Shown: positions 46,104 through 55,887 of the stretch, in pieces
How positions within the stretch are numbered: position 1 is the first letter of the stretch
How the letters are laid out: every line of letters begins with the position of its first letter
Assembly: GCF_008806775.1 (NCBI RefSeq)
Contig: NZ_WAEM01000006.1
Span: forward strand, 1 to 64,000
Direction of reading: 5' to 3'
Length of the DNA: 64,000 nt
DNA from: Flavobacterium luteum
Lineage (GTDB): Bacteria > Bacteroidota > Bacteroidia > Flavobacteriales > Flavobacteriaceae
Notes under the pieces: generated by a model
Seen by the model: only the letters and a program-made list of their open reading frames with translations
Told to the model about the DNA's origin: nothing
The model's database searches: none
Program-made: the position numbers and the translations under genes

Positions 46104-46865
46104 ATGTTTGGTATTTGTAATTTATCCATAATTCCTCTTCGGGCTGAGCCAAATGATAAAAGCGAAATTGTTTCTCAAGTTTTGTTTGGTGAGCATTTTG
46201 AAATTTTAGAAAGTACTAAACAATGGGCAAAAATTAAATTACATTTTGACGACTATTTAGGATGGATTGACATCAAACAATACCAGTCTATTTCAGAATC
46301 AAATTTCAAACAATTATCAGAGGATGCCATTATTTTAAATGCCGATTTAATTGAATACATTATTGGTACAAATAATTTTTTGATGCCAATTTCACTTGGT
46401 GCGTCATTATCCTTTTTAAATCATTCGGAAATAAATAGTTCTAATTTTAATTTTGAAGGTTTAAAAGTTAGTGGTATTAAACCAAAATCAAACCTTATTG
46501 ATACTGCATATATGTATTTAAATGCTCCTTACCTTTGGGGCGGAAAAACCCCTTTTGGGATTGACTGCTCCGGATTTACCCAAATGGTTTACAAACTTAA
46601 CGGTTACCATTTGTTGCGTGATGCTTCACAGCAATCAAAACAAGGAGAGGCTTTAAGTTTTATTGAAGAAAGCGAACCTGGTGATTTGGCTTTTTTTGAT
46701 AATGAGGAAGGTAACATTATTCATGTTGGAATAATAATGGAAAATAATTTCATCATTCACGCCAGTGGAAAAGTTCGTATTGATCGCTTAGATCATCTCG
46801 GAATTTATAATGCCGATTCCAATAGACATACCCATAAATTAAGAGTTATAAAAAAAATTATCTGA
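46104..46865 (+). CDS. C40 family NlpC/P60 peptidoglycan hydrolase with SH3 domain
   Basis: 253 aa. Residues ~1-60 form a bacterial SH3-like domain (GICNLSIIPLRAEPNDKSEI, VLFGEHFEILE, WAKIKLHFDDYLGWI). Residues ~128-253 are the NlpC/P60 papain-like domain with Cys155 in PFGIDCSGFTQMVYK, His207 in NIIHVGIIM and His219 in IIHASGKVRID. Such enzymes cut the D-Glu to mDAP or similar peptide bonds in cell-wall stem peptides. No signal peptide is visible, as in close flavobacterial relatives; a cytoplasmic role in recycling muropeptides is possible. It converges with proline dehydrogenase, only 2 bases between stops. Confidence 0.9.
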   Translation: MFGICNLSIIPLRAEPNDKSEIVSQVLFGEHFEILESTKQWAKIKLHFDDYLGWIDIKQYQSISESNFKQLSEDAIILNADLIEYIIGTNNFLMPISLGASLSFLNHSEINSSNFNFEGLKVSGIKPKSNLIDTAYMYLNAPYLWGGKTPFGIDCSGFTQMVYKLNGYHLLRDASQQSKQGEALSFIEESEPGDLAFFDNEEGNIIHVGIIMENNFIIHASGKVRIDRLDHLGIYNADSNRHTHKLRVIKKII

Positions 46866-46867
46866 TA

Positions 46868-48037
46868 CTATTTTATCTTTCTTCTTTTTCTTTCTGCTTT
46901 TATAAGACTTAATTCTCTGCTGGTTTGCCCTGCAACAGAAGTGTTTTCTTCGGCTCTTCGAATTAAATAAGGCATAACATCACGAACTGGTCCAAATGGA
47001 AGGTATTTAGCCACATTGTATCCGTGAGCCGCTAGATTGAAACTGATATTATCACTCATTCCGTATAATTGTCCGAACCAAATTCTTGAATCATTTTTCG
47101 CAACCCCTTTTTCATTTATAAATTCCATTAATTTATAAGAACTCGATTCGTTGTGTGTTCCTGCAAAAATGGACATACTATCTAAATGTTCTATCATGTA
47201 GCGAATGCAAGCGTCATAATTTTTATCAGTTGCTTCTTTTGAAACACAAATTGGTGAAGTGTATTTTTTTTCTTCGGCACGACTATTCTCTTTTTCCATA
47301 TAAGCACCGCGAACAATTTTCATCCCAATAAAAAAGCCGTCTCGTTTGGCTCTTTCATGAATTCCTTTTAAATAATCCAACCGATCCCAACGATACATTT
47401 GTAAAGTATTAAAAACTATTGCTTTATCTTTATTGTATTTTCGCATCATTTCTTCTGCTAAATCATCTGCAGCATCTTGCATCCAGCTTTCTTCGGCATC
47501 TATTAATAAAGCCACATCTTTATCGTGAGCCGTTTTACAAATAATTTCAAAACGTTCTTTTACTTTATTCCATTCGGCAGTTTCAGTTTCAGAAAGAGGT
47601 TGCTTCTCGCCTACTTTTGTGTATAAATCCAATCTTCCCAAACCTGTTGGTTTAAAAACCGCAAAGGGAATTGCTTTACGCTCTTTAGCAAACTCAATAG
47701 TTTTTAAAGTCATTTTTAAAGTGGCATCAAACTGATCTTCTTCTTCTTTTCCTTCTACGGAATAGTCTAAAACTGAAGAAACGCCTTTAGTATACATTTT
47801 ATCAACAACCGATAAGCAATCGTTCTCGTTTATACCACCACAAAAATGGTCGAAAACAGTAGCTCTAATTAAACCATCAACTGGTAGGTGTGCTTTTAAT
47901 GCAAAATTAGTAACTGCGGTTCCTATCCTGACTAAAGGTTCATTGGCTATCATTTTGAAAAGAAAATAGGCTCTGTCTAGTTCGGTATCACTTTTTAAAG
48001 CAAATGCAACTTGAGTATTGTTAAAAATTTTCTCCAT
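46868..48037 (-). CDS. proline dehydrogenase
   Basis: 389 aa, a stand-alone PRODH without the aldehyde dehydrogenase half of PutA. TIM-barrel motifs: AVFKPTGLGRLDLYTKVG, ALLIDAEESWMQDAADDL, YRWDRLDYLKGIH, GMKIVRGAYMEKENSRAEE, AGTHNESSS, WFGQLYGMSDNISFNLA, and the flavin/substrate motif YLIRRAEENTSVAGQTSREL. It oxidises L-proline to pyrroline-5-carboxylate with FAD, passing electrons to the respiratory chain. A -7 element (CAAATATA, 48109-48116) in the 97-base gap gives it its own promoter, separate from the photolyase operon upstream. Confidence 0.93.
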   Translation of the reverse strand: MEKIFNNTQVAFALKSDTELDRAYFLFKMIANEPLVRIGTAVTNFALKAHLPVDGLIRATVFDHFCGGINENDCLSVVDKMYTKGVSSVLDYSVEGKEEEDQFDATLKMTLKTIEFAKERKAIPFAVFKPTGLGRLDLYTKVGEKQPLSETETAEWNKVKERFEIICKTAHDKDVALLIDAEESWMQDAADDLAEEMMRKYNKDKAIVFNTLQMYRWDRLDYLKGIHERAKRDGFFIGMKIVRGAYMEKENSRAEEKKYTSPICVSKEATDKNYDACIRYMIEHLDSMSIFAGTHNESSSYKLMEFINEKGVAKNDSRIWFGQLYGMSDNISFNLAAHGYNVAKYLPFGPVRDVMPYLIRRAEENTSVAGQTSRELSLIKAERKRRKIK

Positions 48038-48108
48038 TTTTTATATAAAAAAACTATCTAGTTAAAGGCATCAAAAATCTTAAAAACAACTAAAATGCAT
48101 TATCCGTA

Positions 48109-48116
48109 CAAATATA
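48109..48116 (-). promoter_or_regulatory. -7 promoter element of proline dehydrogenase
   Basis: CAAATATA on plus reads TATATTTG on minus, an exact consensus match between the end of the photolyase operon and the gene. Confidence 0.6.
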
Positions 48117-48134
48117 ATAGGAATACTATAATTT

Positions 48135-49562
48135 TTATTTTGATTTAGCAATTTCTTTTATCATACCGTCAAAAATGAAAAAATGAAATGGAATCATCGC
48201 ATACCAATACAATCGTCCGAAAATACCCTTTGGTCTAAAGGTCGCAACTTGATGTAAAACATCATTTTTGTCAATTCTAAATTCAAGCCAAGCCTCACCA
48301 GGAACTCGCATTTCTGCAAAAAGCAACAATCTTTTATTTTCTTTATCTGCTAGTAAAACCCGCCAAAAGTCTAATGAGTCCCCATTATCTATATGCGTCG
48401 GACTCGTTCTTCCACGGCGCAATCCAACTCCACCAAAGATTTTATCTACAAAACCGCGAAGTTGCCACATCCAGTTGCCATAATACCATCCTTTTTCACC
48501 ACCAATAGACCATATATTTTCTAATACTTGCTCTGAATTGATAATTTTTATTTGTTTTGTGTCTTTTAAACATCCAAAACTTGGCACTTGAATGTAATTG
48601 GATAGACTTTTTTTAAATCGGCTACTCACTAAACTATCTTTCCAACTAGAAATTACGAGATTTTGTTCAATTTTTTCAAAGGCCAATTTTATAGCATCAA
48701 CGTAAGAAATAGGCTTTATTTTTAATAATTTTTGTAGTCTATTATCTTTACAAACTACTTCTACCTTCATACTGTCTACTAAATTTACAGCCAATTTATA
48801 GGAGGTAGAAGTTACAAAGTACAACCAATAAGACGATAATTTAGGGGTCATAATTGGAATTGTAAAAATAGCCAACTTGACACCACGTGTTTTCGCATAC
48901 AATTGCATCATTTGCTTGTAGGTAATAATGTTAGGGCCACCAATATCAAAAGATTGATTGTAACAAGAAGCTCTGTTTAGAACCCCCATTAAATACTGAA
49001 TAACATCTCTAATGGCAATAGGTTGAGTTTTAGTCAAAACCCATTTTGGTGTAATCATGACTGGAATTTTCTCGCATAAATCTCTAATGATTTCAAAAGA
49101 CGAACTTCCTGAGCCTACTATAATCCCTGCTTTTAAAACAGTCAAATTAGGCTTTCCCTCAAACAATATTTTTTCTACATTATTTCTAGAAAGCATGTGC
49201 TTAGACAACTTAGGATCATTAACTATTCCGCTTAAATATATGACTTGTTTGATATTCATAAATTCTGAATAGCAATTGAAATTTTCCGCAGTCTTTGCTT
49301 CCATTGTATCAAAAGTTCCTATTGAACTCGACATTGAGTGAATCAAAAAATAAGCAATATCAATTTCCTTTGGGCAATTGTCTAGGTTAACTTCCTCTAA
49401 AAAGTCTACTTCCCAAATAGTGATTAACGAAAGTGTATGCGCGTCTAAACCCAAACGAATTTTATCTCGGACAGCACAAATCACTTCATGACCCTGCTCT
49501 AACAATTCTGGCAATAAACGTCTGCCTACATAACCGTTTGATCCTGTTAATAAAATTTTCAT
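48135..49562 (-). CDS. SDR-type NAD(P)-binding protein with C-terminal DUF2867
   Basis: 475 aa. Residues 1-300 are an atypical short-chain dehydrogenase/NmrA-like Rossmann fold opening with ILLTGSNGYVGRRLLPELLE. It keeps AYFLIHSMSSSIGTFD and KQVIYLSGIVNDPKLSKHML. Residues ~330-475 are a DUF2867 domain (GGEKGWYYGNWMWQLRGFVD, LRRGRTSPTHIDNGDSLDFW, GEAWLEFRID). The family is often found beside photolyase/cryptochrome genes. Enzymatic activity is unknown; it could reduce a sugar nucleotide or sense NADPH. Last gene of the minus-strand photolyase operon, 13 bases after cry-DASH. Confidence 0.85.
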   Translation of the reverse strand: MKILLTGSNGYVGRRLLPELLEQGHEVICAVRDKIRLGLDAHTLSLITIWEVDFLEEVNLDNCPKEIDIAYFLIHSMSSSIGTFDTMEAKTAENFNCYSEFMNIKQVIYLSGIVNDPKLSKHMLSRNNVEKILFEGKPNLTVLKAGIIVGSGSSSFEIIRDLCEKIPVMITPKWVLTKTQPIAIRDVIQYLMGVLNRASCYNQSFDIGGPNIITYKQMMQLYAKTRGVKLAIFTIPIMTPKLSSYWLYFVTSTSYKLAVNLVDSMKVEVVCKDNRLQKLLKIKPISYVDAIKLAFEKIEQNLVISSWKDSLVSSRFKKSLSNYIQVPSFGCLKDTKQIKIINSEQVLENIWSIGGEKGWYYGNWMWQLRGFVDKIFGGVGLRRGRTSPTHIDNGDSLDFWRVLLADKENKRLLLFAEMRVPGEAWLEFRIDKNDVLHQVATFRPKGIFGRLYWYAMIPFHFFIFDGMIKEIAKSK

Positions 49563-49575
49563 ATTTGTATTTATA

Positions 49576-50868
49576 CTAATTATTCAACCACAATTTTCTA
49601 AAAGACTTATCTTTATCATATAGAGTAGCTTGCTTTTCAATATTAAAATAACGATTCTCTCGAGGATCATTTCCAACACCTGCAAGATAAGCCCAATTTC
49701 CCCAATTGCTACATTCATCGTAATCGATTAATTGTTGCTCAAAATAACTGGCACCAAAGCGCCAATCTAATTTTAAATCGTTACAAAAATAACTTGCAAC
49801 ATTTTGTCTCCCTCGATTGCTCATAAATCCTGTTAGTTTTAACTCAATCATATTAGCATCTATAAAATCTTCGTTCGTATTTCCATCTACCCAATTTTGA
49901 ATTAGTTTTTCACTAATTGCTTTTGGAATTTCTTTTTCTGAGTTAATTCCTGATGCTTGAAACATTTTAGATTGGTGTTTCTTAAACATAAACCGAAAAA
50001 AATCTCTCCATAACAATTCGAAAATCAGCCAATATGTTGACTCATTTGCGCCATAATTTGATTCATATTTCTTCAACTCATGATAAATAAATCGAGGAGA
50101 AATACAACCTAATGCCAACCATGCTGAAAACTTTGAAGAATAATCAGACCCAACCAAACCATTTCTTGTTTCTTTATAAGAAGAAATCTTTTTAGTTTGA
50201 AAGAAATAATACTTTAATCGGTTATTCGCCTCGTCTTCACCGCCTTTAAAATGCATAGCAGCTCTAGAATCGATTGCTTCAAATTTTAAATCTAAGTCAT
50301 CTAATGTAGGGTAGTCAGCTTCTGGAATATCAATTGAATTTACATGTTCAGGTCGATCGAAAATGTTTCTAATTGTAGATTCTTTTTCTATTTTCTTTCT
50401 GAAATTGGTAAAAACATCGGGGATGTCTTTAATAGAAAATGGTAAGTCTTCAGCATGATATAATGTACTTGTGCTAAAGGTTTCAAACTCACATCGTAAT
50501 TTAAAAAGTTCTTTCTGAACTAGTTGCTCGGTTTGTTTTTCTTCATAGGCCACCTCACGCTTGGCAAAAACTTTAAAGGCTTTGTATTGTAGAACTATTT
50601 TCGATATTTCAACCTCTGGCTTTCCTTTTAAAATGAGCAAACCAGAACCTAAACTTCGAAGATTTTTATCTAAATCTTTTAATGATTCTATTAAAAATTG
50701 TACTCTAAAACTTCCCGTTTTTTTAAAACCATAGGATGTAATTTCAAAATGTGAATCGTCAAAACAATATACTGGAATTATTTGATCACTTTGTGAAAGT
50801 GCTTTAACTAGAGTTTCATTGTCTTGTAATCGTAAATCGGTTTTAAACCAAACAATTGCAGTTTTCAT
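49576..50868 (-). CDS. cryptochrome DASH
   Basis: 430 aa. Photolyase alpha/beta domain at ~1-130 (TAIVWFKTDLRLQDNETLVK), then the helical FAD domain (SKFSAWLALGCISPRFIYHE, ELLWRDFFRFMFKKHQ, LTGFMSNRGRQNVASYFCND). The NWGNWAYLAGVGNDPRENRY signature marks the cry-DASH class. Such proteins bind FAD and often a folate antenna, and repair cyclobutane dimers in single-stranded DNA or act as blue-light sensors. Its ATG shares one base with the stop of the upstream FeS photolyase gene (TAATG), so translation is probably coupled. Confidence 0.92.
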   Translation of the reverse strand: MKTAIVWFKTDLRLQDNETLVKALSQSDQIIPVYCFDDSHFEITSYGFKKTGSFRVQFLIESLKDLDKNLRSLGSGLLILKGKPEVEISKIVLQYKAFKVFAKREVAYEEKQTEQLVQKELFKLRCEFETFSTSTLYHAEDLPFSIKDIPDVFTNFRKKIEKESTIRNIFDRPEHVNSIDIPEADYPTLDDLDLKFEAIDSRAAMHFKGGEDEANNRLKYYFFQTKKISSYKETRNGLVGSDYSSKFSAWLALGCISPRFIYHELKKYESNYGANESTYWLIFELLWRDFFRFMFKKHQSKMFQASGINSEKEIPKAISEKLIQNWVDGNTNEDFIDANMIELKLTGFMSNRGRQNVASYFCNDLKLDWRFGASYFEQQLIDYDECSNWGNWAYLAGVGNDPRENRYFNIEKQATLYDKDKSFRKLWLNN

Positions 50869-52403
50869 TATAATTCATTTATGTTTTTTAAGTAATAATT
50901 AGCTTGCTCTATTAATTCCACTTTAGATTCAGGTTTCATTTTTCGCCATACATTATACATCATTCCGATTCTTGGATTTTTAGCTAATTTATTTTCGTTT
51001 TTATCATAAAAATTCCAATATAAACTATTAAAGGGACATGATTTATCGCCAGTTTTTAATGCTTTATTATAAAAACAAGACCCACAATAATGGCTCATTT
51101 TATCAATATAGGAAGCGGAACTTACATAGGGTTTTGTTCCAACAATTCCACCATCGGCAAACTGGCTCATTCCACGAGTATTTGTGATTTCAACCCACTC
51201 AATGGCATCAATATAAATTCCTAGATACCAAGCATCAATTTCATCTGGATGAATTCCTGCCAACAAAGCAAAATTACCAGTAATCATTAATCGTTGAATA
51301 TGATGAGCATAGGCATAGTTTAACGATTGATTAATGGCATCTTTCATACAATTCATTTTGGTTTTTCCTGTCCAAAACCAATCAGGTAATTTTTCTTGAT
51401 GGTTAAAAAAATTCATTGAAGCATATTCTGGCATTTTATTCCAATAAACTCCACGCATGTATTCCCGCCATCCTATTATTTGACGAACAAAACCTTCTAA
51501 TTGATTGAATTCGATTTCATCAGGTCGATTTTGCCATTCCTGAATAGCACGATCAATTACCTCTTGAGGTGAAATCATTTTTACATTCATAGAAAATGAA
51601 ATTCTTGAATGATACAATGACCATTCATTTGGTGCCATTGCATCTTGATAACTTCCAAATAAATGCAAACATTCAGTAACAAAAAATTCTAATAATTGCA
51701 ACGATTGATTTCTATTTATTGGCCAAACAAAATTATTTACAACAATTGAACCAATTGTATTTATTGTCGTTTTTTGAATTTCATGAACAATTTTAGCAAC
51801 ATTATTATTAAAAACTAAGGGCGCGGTTGGCTTGTGATTTTTGGGTAGTTTTTTTCGATTATCACTATCATAATTCCATTGCCCTGTTAAAGGTTTGTCA
51901 CCCTCCATTAAAACACCATGCTTTTTTCGTAGGGCGCGATAAAAGCTTTCTAACAAAAATGTTTTTTTGCCTTCAAAGAAATTCCCTAGTTCATAACGAG
52001 TAGTAAAAAAGTGCTCGGAATCGACAAGTGCAGTTGAAATTGAAATAGATTGGCAAAGGTTTTTTAAAATAACATCTAATCGATATTCATCAGGCAATTG
52101 ATATTCAAAATGGGTGAAATTAAGTTTTAAAATTAAGTTTTCTATGTTTTTATCAAACGATTGTAAATTAAATTCGTCATTGATATAAATATATATAACA
52201 TTATGGTTGTTAGCTTCTAATTCAGATGCAAAAGATTGCATTGCAGCGAAAAACCCAACCACTTTTTGTATGTGATGGCTTGCGTAATCAGTTTCAGTTC
52301 TAATTTCCATCAATACATAAGTAACTGAATCATCAATGGTTTTAAACCATGAATGATTGCTGTTGAGTTGATCGCCAAGTATTAATCGTAAGGTTTTGCT
52401 CAT
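50868..52403 (-). CDS. FeS-cluster bacterial cryptochrome/photolyase (PhrB-like, FeS-BCP)
   Basis: 511 aa from ATG 52403 (MSKTLRLILGDQLNSNHSWF). The frame is open 99 bases further upstream, but that part overlaps the separate DUF2256 gene and encodes no family sequence. DUF523/phrB-like N-terminal domain, then the FAD-binding half with VRQIIGWREYMRGVYW, PDWFWTGKTKMNCMKDAI, LMITGNFALLAGIHPDEIDA and GTKPYVSSASYIDKMSHYCG. Four cysteines, Cys352, Cys440, Cys443 and Cys456, have the 88/3/13 spacing of the 4Fe-4S ligands of Agrobacterium PhrB. Family members repair (6-4) photoproducts. In the operon it follows DUF2256 by one base and precedes cry-DASH. Confidence 0.92.
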   Translation of the reverse strand: MSKTLRLILGDQLNSNHSWFKTIDDSVTYVLMEIRTETDYASHHIQKVVGFFAAMQSFASELEANNHNVIYIYINDEFNLQSFDKNIENLILKLNFTHFEYQLPDEYRLDVILKNLCQSISISTALVDSEHFFTTRYELGNFFEGKKTFLLESFYRALRKKHGVLMEGDKPLTGQWNYDSDNRKKLPKNHKPTAPLVFNNNVAKIVHEIQKTTINTIGSIVVNNFVWPINRNQSLQLLEFFVTECLHLFGSYQDAMAPNEWSLYHSRISFSMNVKMISPQEVIDRAIQEWQNRPDEIEFNQLEGFVRQIIGWREYMRGVYWNKMPEYASMNFFNHQEKLPDWFWTGKTKMNCMKDAINQSLNYAYAHHIQRLMITGNFALLAGIHPDEIDAWYLGIYIDAIEWVEITNTRGMSQFADGGIVGTKPYVSSASYIDKMSHYCGSCFYNKALKTGDKSCPFNSLYWNFYDKNENKLAKNPRIGMMYNVWRKMKPESKVELIEQANYYLKNINEL

Positions 52404-52404
52404 T

Positions 52405-52542
52405 TTATTTATTCGTTCTACATTTGTCACTGCAATATTTAACTTCCTCCCAAACTTTTTCCCATTTTTTTCTCCATGTAAACGGTTTGTTGCAAACGAC
52501 ACATGTTTTTGATGGCAGATTTTGTTTCTTAACTCCTTTCAC
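52405..52542 (-). CDS. small DUF2256 zinc-finger-like protein
   Basis: 45 aa starting with GTG ([20 protein letters not shown] then [20 protein letters not shown] and CRTNK). Two Cys-x2-Cys/Cys-x3-Cys pairs (CVVC, CSDKC) suggest a bound zinc. The FTWRKKW core is diagnostic of DUF2256, a family almost always located beside photolyase/cryptochrome genes; function unknown. The start lies 14 bases inside the end of the DUF2071 gene, and the stop is one base before the FeS photolyase ATG, so it is fully embedded in the operon. It is too short for usual ORF thresholds. Confidence 0.85.
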   Translation of the reverse strand: MKGVKKQNLPSKTCVVCNKPFTWRKKWEKVWEEVKYCSDKCRTNK

Positions 52543-53263
52543 TATTAAAATTTAATTTTGTTCGTTTCCAATTTACTTTAACAGATGAACCTTCTGCAAT
52601 AAAAACAGCAGTAGGTTTAGTTTGATTTAAAATTGAAAATGATTCTCCATACATGGCTTCAAAATCACAATGAATTCTGTAATCATTAATTTTATGAACA
52701 TTCCAACTTGGATGTTGCAATTGGTATTCTTCGGTTTTATGTTCATCAATTTTTGTATAACCATAATAATGCTCGTAGATAAATTTTTCTAAACTGTTTT
52801 TCTTCATTGCTTCTGATTGCGTATCAGATTCAACATAAATACTATTCCACTTTTTATTTACGAGCCATTGAAATTTTATTTTCTGATTCGTAGCAGTGGT
52901 TCGGATTTTGTGTTTAGTTGGAACTACAGTGTAATGCTCTTTGTATAATTTATTTGCCATCCAAGCCACCATTTTGTAAGGAATGGTTTCATTAATAAAA
53001 ACAACACCACGTTTCATTTGATTTCCATCTTTTCTTAGCACATAAAACCGTAAATTAATTTCTTCAAAAGTGCCAAAAAAAGGAATTGGAACATTGAATA
53101 ATCTGGTTTTTTTAAACATGAAACCCACTAAACTGATAAAGGCTTTTCCTTCATGCAAATCAAGTTCTACGCCTTTTGGCAAAAATGGCAAAAGTATGGA
53201 TTTATCAATTTCGTAATTAGCCATGATAATGTGTTCCCAGTTTGCTTTTAAAAATACTGCCAT
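52529..53263 (-). CDS. DUF2071 (YqjF-like) protein
   Basis: 244 aa. The whole protein is one DUF2071 domain: [74 protein letters not shown], and a second half with [15 protein letters not shown]. The fold is related to acetoacetate decarboxylase-like barrels in some members; the biochemical role is unknown. It sits between the third photolyase (one base after its stop) and DUF2256 (14-base overlap), the same company it keeps in other photolyase clusters, which suggests a link to light-related or flavin metabolism. Confidence 0.85.
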   Translation of the reverse strand: MAVFLKANWEHIIMANYEIDKSILLPFLPKGVELDLHEGKAFISLVGFMFKKTRLFNVPIPFFGTFEEINLRFYVLRKDGNQMKRGVVFINETIPYKMVAWMANKLYKEHYTVVPTKHKIRTTATNQKIKFQWLVNKKWNSIYVESDTQSEAMKKNSLEKFIYEHYYGYTKIDEHKTEEYQLQHPSWNVHKINDYRIHCDFEAMYGESFSILNQTKPTAVFIAEGSSVKVNWKRTKLNFNSERS

Positions 53264-53264
53264 T

Positions 53265-54758
53265 TTAAATTTTCTTTTTTGATTTTAAATTACGATTGGG
53301 ATGACTCACATGTTTTTTTAAAATCCGTTTTCCTTCTACTTTCACATCGTCATTTTTTCTAAAACTCCATACTATGTCACTAGCCATTTTTCGAGTTTCA
53401 TCAATATCTACAATAGGAAACGGATAATCTTTGCCTAGTTCGCAGTTATAAAATTGTTGCTCAATTGGATTTAACTTCCATGGCTCATGAATTAATTCTG
53501 TTGGAACTTCAGACAACTCAGGAATCCATTGTTTGATAAAAATTCCTTCCGAGTCGTGTTCTTCGGAATTTTTAATGGGATTGTATATTCTTATGGTATT
53601 AATTCCTGTAGTTCCTGATTGCATTTGCAACTGTGGGTAATGAATTCCGGGTTCGTAATCTAAAAACTGACGTGCTAAAAAATGGAGTTCTCGCCAATCT
53701 TGCCACAAATTGAAGGTGAAAAATGAAACGACCATAGCGCGCATTCTAAAATTTAAATATCCAGTTGCTACAACACATCGCATGCAAGCATCCACAATTG
53801 GAACACCTGTTCTTCCTTCTTGCCAAGCTTTTATATACAGTTCGTTTTTAGGTTTTAATAATGAATCGTACGCTCTATTTACATTTTCAAATTCCATGCG
53901 ACATTCGTCTTCAAATTTTTGAATAAAGTGGCAATGCCAATGCAAGCGCGATACAAAATTGAGTATGGCGCGCTTATTTTTTGAATTTTCGTAAAATTGA
54001 TTGGTATACTGATACACCATTCGCATGCTGATATTTCCATAGGTTAGATAAGGAGATAATCGACTGCAACCTTTTCTACTTAAACTGGGTTTGGAAATGT
54101 GTTTACTATAATTGACATGGCGTTCTTTTACAAAGCTATCTAAATAGCGCCAGGCAAGAGTTTCGCCACCTTGTTGGAAGTTTTTATTACGGGTTATGAT
54201 TTCAGGAAGTAAATTTTCTCCTTTAAGTGCATCATAAAAACTTTTATTTAAAACCTCAATTTTTAAAGTTGATAAATCAATTATTTTGGGATTGTCACGC
54301 ATTACCATTTCCCAACGTTTGTCCCAATCGCTTCTTGATTTTAATTTGCGGATTATGCCATGCATTTGAGATTGTTTCCAAAAAATATTCTTTTTATCAA
54401 GAAAAGATTGTATTGCACTATCTCTGTCATAAGTGATTTTATTACCAATTTCTTGATGTGAAAAAACGGTTTTAACATCAAATATTTCTAATATTTTGCC
54501 AAAAACAAGCTGTACTTCATTATGAAAAATATAAATTTGGGCATTATAACCCTTTAATTTTGAATTCATTTCTTGCAACGATTCATAAATAAATCGCCAA
54601 TGTCGTACATCTGAATCATCATATTTCATTACAGAAGGTTCAAAAAAATAAACTAAAAGTGTAGGGATATTTTCTTGTTGTGCCATAAAAAGGGGTTCGT
54701 GATCTGTAAAACGCAAATCACGTTTGAACCAAACAATATTTATAGCTTTTTTATTCAA
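53265..54758 (-). CDS. photolyase/cryptochrome family protein (class I-like)
   Basis: 497 aa. Antenna domain at ~1-140 ([20 protein letters not shown]) and FAD domain at ~200-480 with [80 protein letters not shown] and [20 protein letters not shown]. The WxxGxTGxPxVDA-type motif and conserved Arg/Asn/His set fit a DNA-repair enzyme or a cryptochrome of the CPD-I/animal-like branch; which lesion it repairs cannot be told. It is the third paralog in the operon and unlike the other two in length and in lacking both the DASH signature and FeS cysteines. One base separates it from each neighbour. Confidence 0.88.
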   Translation of the reverse strand: MNKKAINIVWFKRDLRFTDHEPLFMAQQENIPTLLVYFFEPSVMKYDDSDVRHWRFIYESLQEMNSKLKGYNAQIYIFHNEVQLVFGKILEIFDVKTVFSHQEIGNKITYDRDSAIQSFLDKKNIFWKQSQMHGIIRKLKSRSDWDKRWEMVMRDNPKIIDLSTLKIEVLNKSFYDALKGENLLPEIITRNKNFQQGGETLAWRYLDSFVKERHVNYSKHISKPSLSRKGCSRLSPYLTYGNISMRMVYQYTNQFYENSKNKRAILNFVSRLHWHCHFIQKFEDECRMEFENVNRAYDSLLKPKNELYIKAWQEGRTGVPIVDACMRCVVATGYLNFRMRAMVVSFFTFNLWQDWRELHFLARQFLDYEPGIHYPQLQMQSGTTGINTIRIYNPIKNSEEHDSEGIFIKQWIPELSEVPTELIHEPWKLNPIEQQFYNCELGKDYPFPIVDIDETRKMASDIVWSFRKNDDVKVEGKRILKKHVSHPNRNLKSKKKI

Positions 54759-54759
54759 T

Positions 54760-55398
54760 TTACTGTATTGATGTTAATTCTTTGTTGGGCTTTGCATAAC
54801 TTAATCGGTCTAATTTAGATGTTTTGTGATAACTATCTAATCCGGAGCAGGTAATTGTATTAGCAAGTTCTAAATCTACAAATCCATCATTGCTCAAAGA
54901 ATTTTCTGGAATATAAATTTGAATTATTTCACCTATTAATAGTATGGTATTATTAATTGCAATGTCTATCTTTTCCTTAAATGCAACACCTAACTGAATA
55001 TTACTTTCGGAAACAAAAGGAGCAAAAAAATTATTTTTGAATTCTTTGTTTAAACCAGTCTCATCAAATTCAGAAATTGTGGCATCATATCTTGCTGAAG
55101 TTTGATGAGCTTGCTTATAAATAGCTTCATTAATATGATTTACGGTATAAAAACCTGTATCTAATATATTTCGTAAAGTATCACGCTCAGGTGGACTTGG
55201 TCGAAAAATCATTCCTAAAAGAGGTGGTTGAGCACCGATATGAAAAAAAGAACTAAAAATTCCTAAATTGGTATTCCCGTTTTTATCAGACGTTCCTACT
55301 AACGAAACACTTTTAAATCCTCCTAAACTGTTTATGAGATGAACACGCTCTTGTTTATCCATTGCTATTAAAGCATCTGAAGTAATATATCTTTTCAT
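54760..55398 (-). CDS. flavin reductase-like domain protein
   Basis: 212 aa of the FMN-binding split-barrel flavin reductase family: [60 protein letters not shown], then the C-terminal [20 protein letters not shown]. Family members reduce FMN/FAD or are flavoprotein oxidoreductases. In a photolyase operon, a supply of reduced flavin for photolyase FAD (active as FADH-) is a plausible job, but this is inference. Ends one base before the photolyase gene and starts 33 bases after DUF2452. Confidence 0.8.
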   Translation of the reverse strand: MKRYITSDALIAMDKQERVHLINSLGGFKSVSLVGTSDKNGNTNLGIFSSFFHIGAQPPLLGMIFRPSPPERDTLRNILDTGFYTVNHINEAIYKQAHQTSARYDATISEFDETGLNKEFKNNFFAPFVSESNIQLGVAFKEKIDIAINNTILLIGEIIQIYIPENSLSNDGFVDLELANTITCSGLDSYHKTSKLDRLSYAKPNKELTSIQ

Positions 55399-55431
55399 GT
55401 AATATTATCTAATTTTAGGTAAATTTTATTT

Positions 55432-55833
55432 TTATCGGTTTAAAATGACCCACTTTTTGTTACTATTCAATTTAAAAGTTCCAACATGTTCCTTGTTCCA
55501 TTCTTGTGGAGAAATTAATGACAGAAAATATACTCCGTCGTCACCTAAATACAAATGATATGTTTCGCCAATAACAGGTTCAAAGGAAAATCTAGCACTA
55601 TAAACTAATTCATTCCATTCGTATTCCTTCATTAGATCTTGGTACTGCATTTTGAGTTCGTTAAACTTATTTTCAAACTCTTTGTTTACATTTGTAATTC
55701 CTCTACTTTTCCATGAAACAACATCATCCATCTTAATTACTGGCGCACCAACACTAGTTGAATAGCTTAAGAGACTAGCATTGTACCCGTCATCATCAGA
55801 AAATACAACATTATCAGGTTTGTCTTTTTTCAT
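55432..55833 (-). CDS. DUF2452 protein
   Basis: 133 aa. The whole sequence fits DUF2452: PDNVVFSDDDGYNASLLSYS, GAPVIKMDDVVSWKSRGITN, LMKEYEWNELVYSARFSFEP, GETYHLYLGDDGVYFLSLIS, EWNKEHVGTFKLNSNKKWVI. No catalytic or metal motif is clear and no signal peptide is present. Members of this family are common near photolyase-cluster genes in Bacteroidota and Proteobacteria. Function unknown. Confidence 0.82.
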   Translation of the reverse strand: MKKDKPDNVVFSDDDGYNASLLSYSTSVGAPVIKMDDVVSWKSRGITNVNKEFENKFNELKMQYQDLMKEYEWNELVYSARFSFEPVIGETYHLYLGDDGVYFLSLISPQEWNKEHVGTFKLNSNKKWVILNR

Positions 55834-55887
55834 TCTTTATTAAATATTATTTTATACTCTATTTTTGCATTTTGATGATTACAATAA

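Noticed and set aside
50868..52502. 544-aa version of the FeS photolyase starting at 52502
   Set aside because: The extra 33 residues overlap the DUF2256 gene and are not family sequence; the ATG at 52403 gives the PhrB-like N-terminus and matching Cys numbering.
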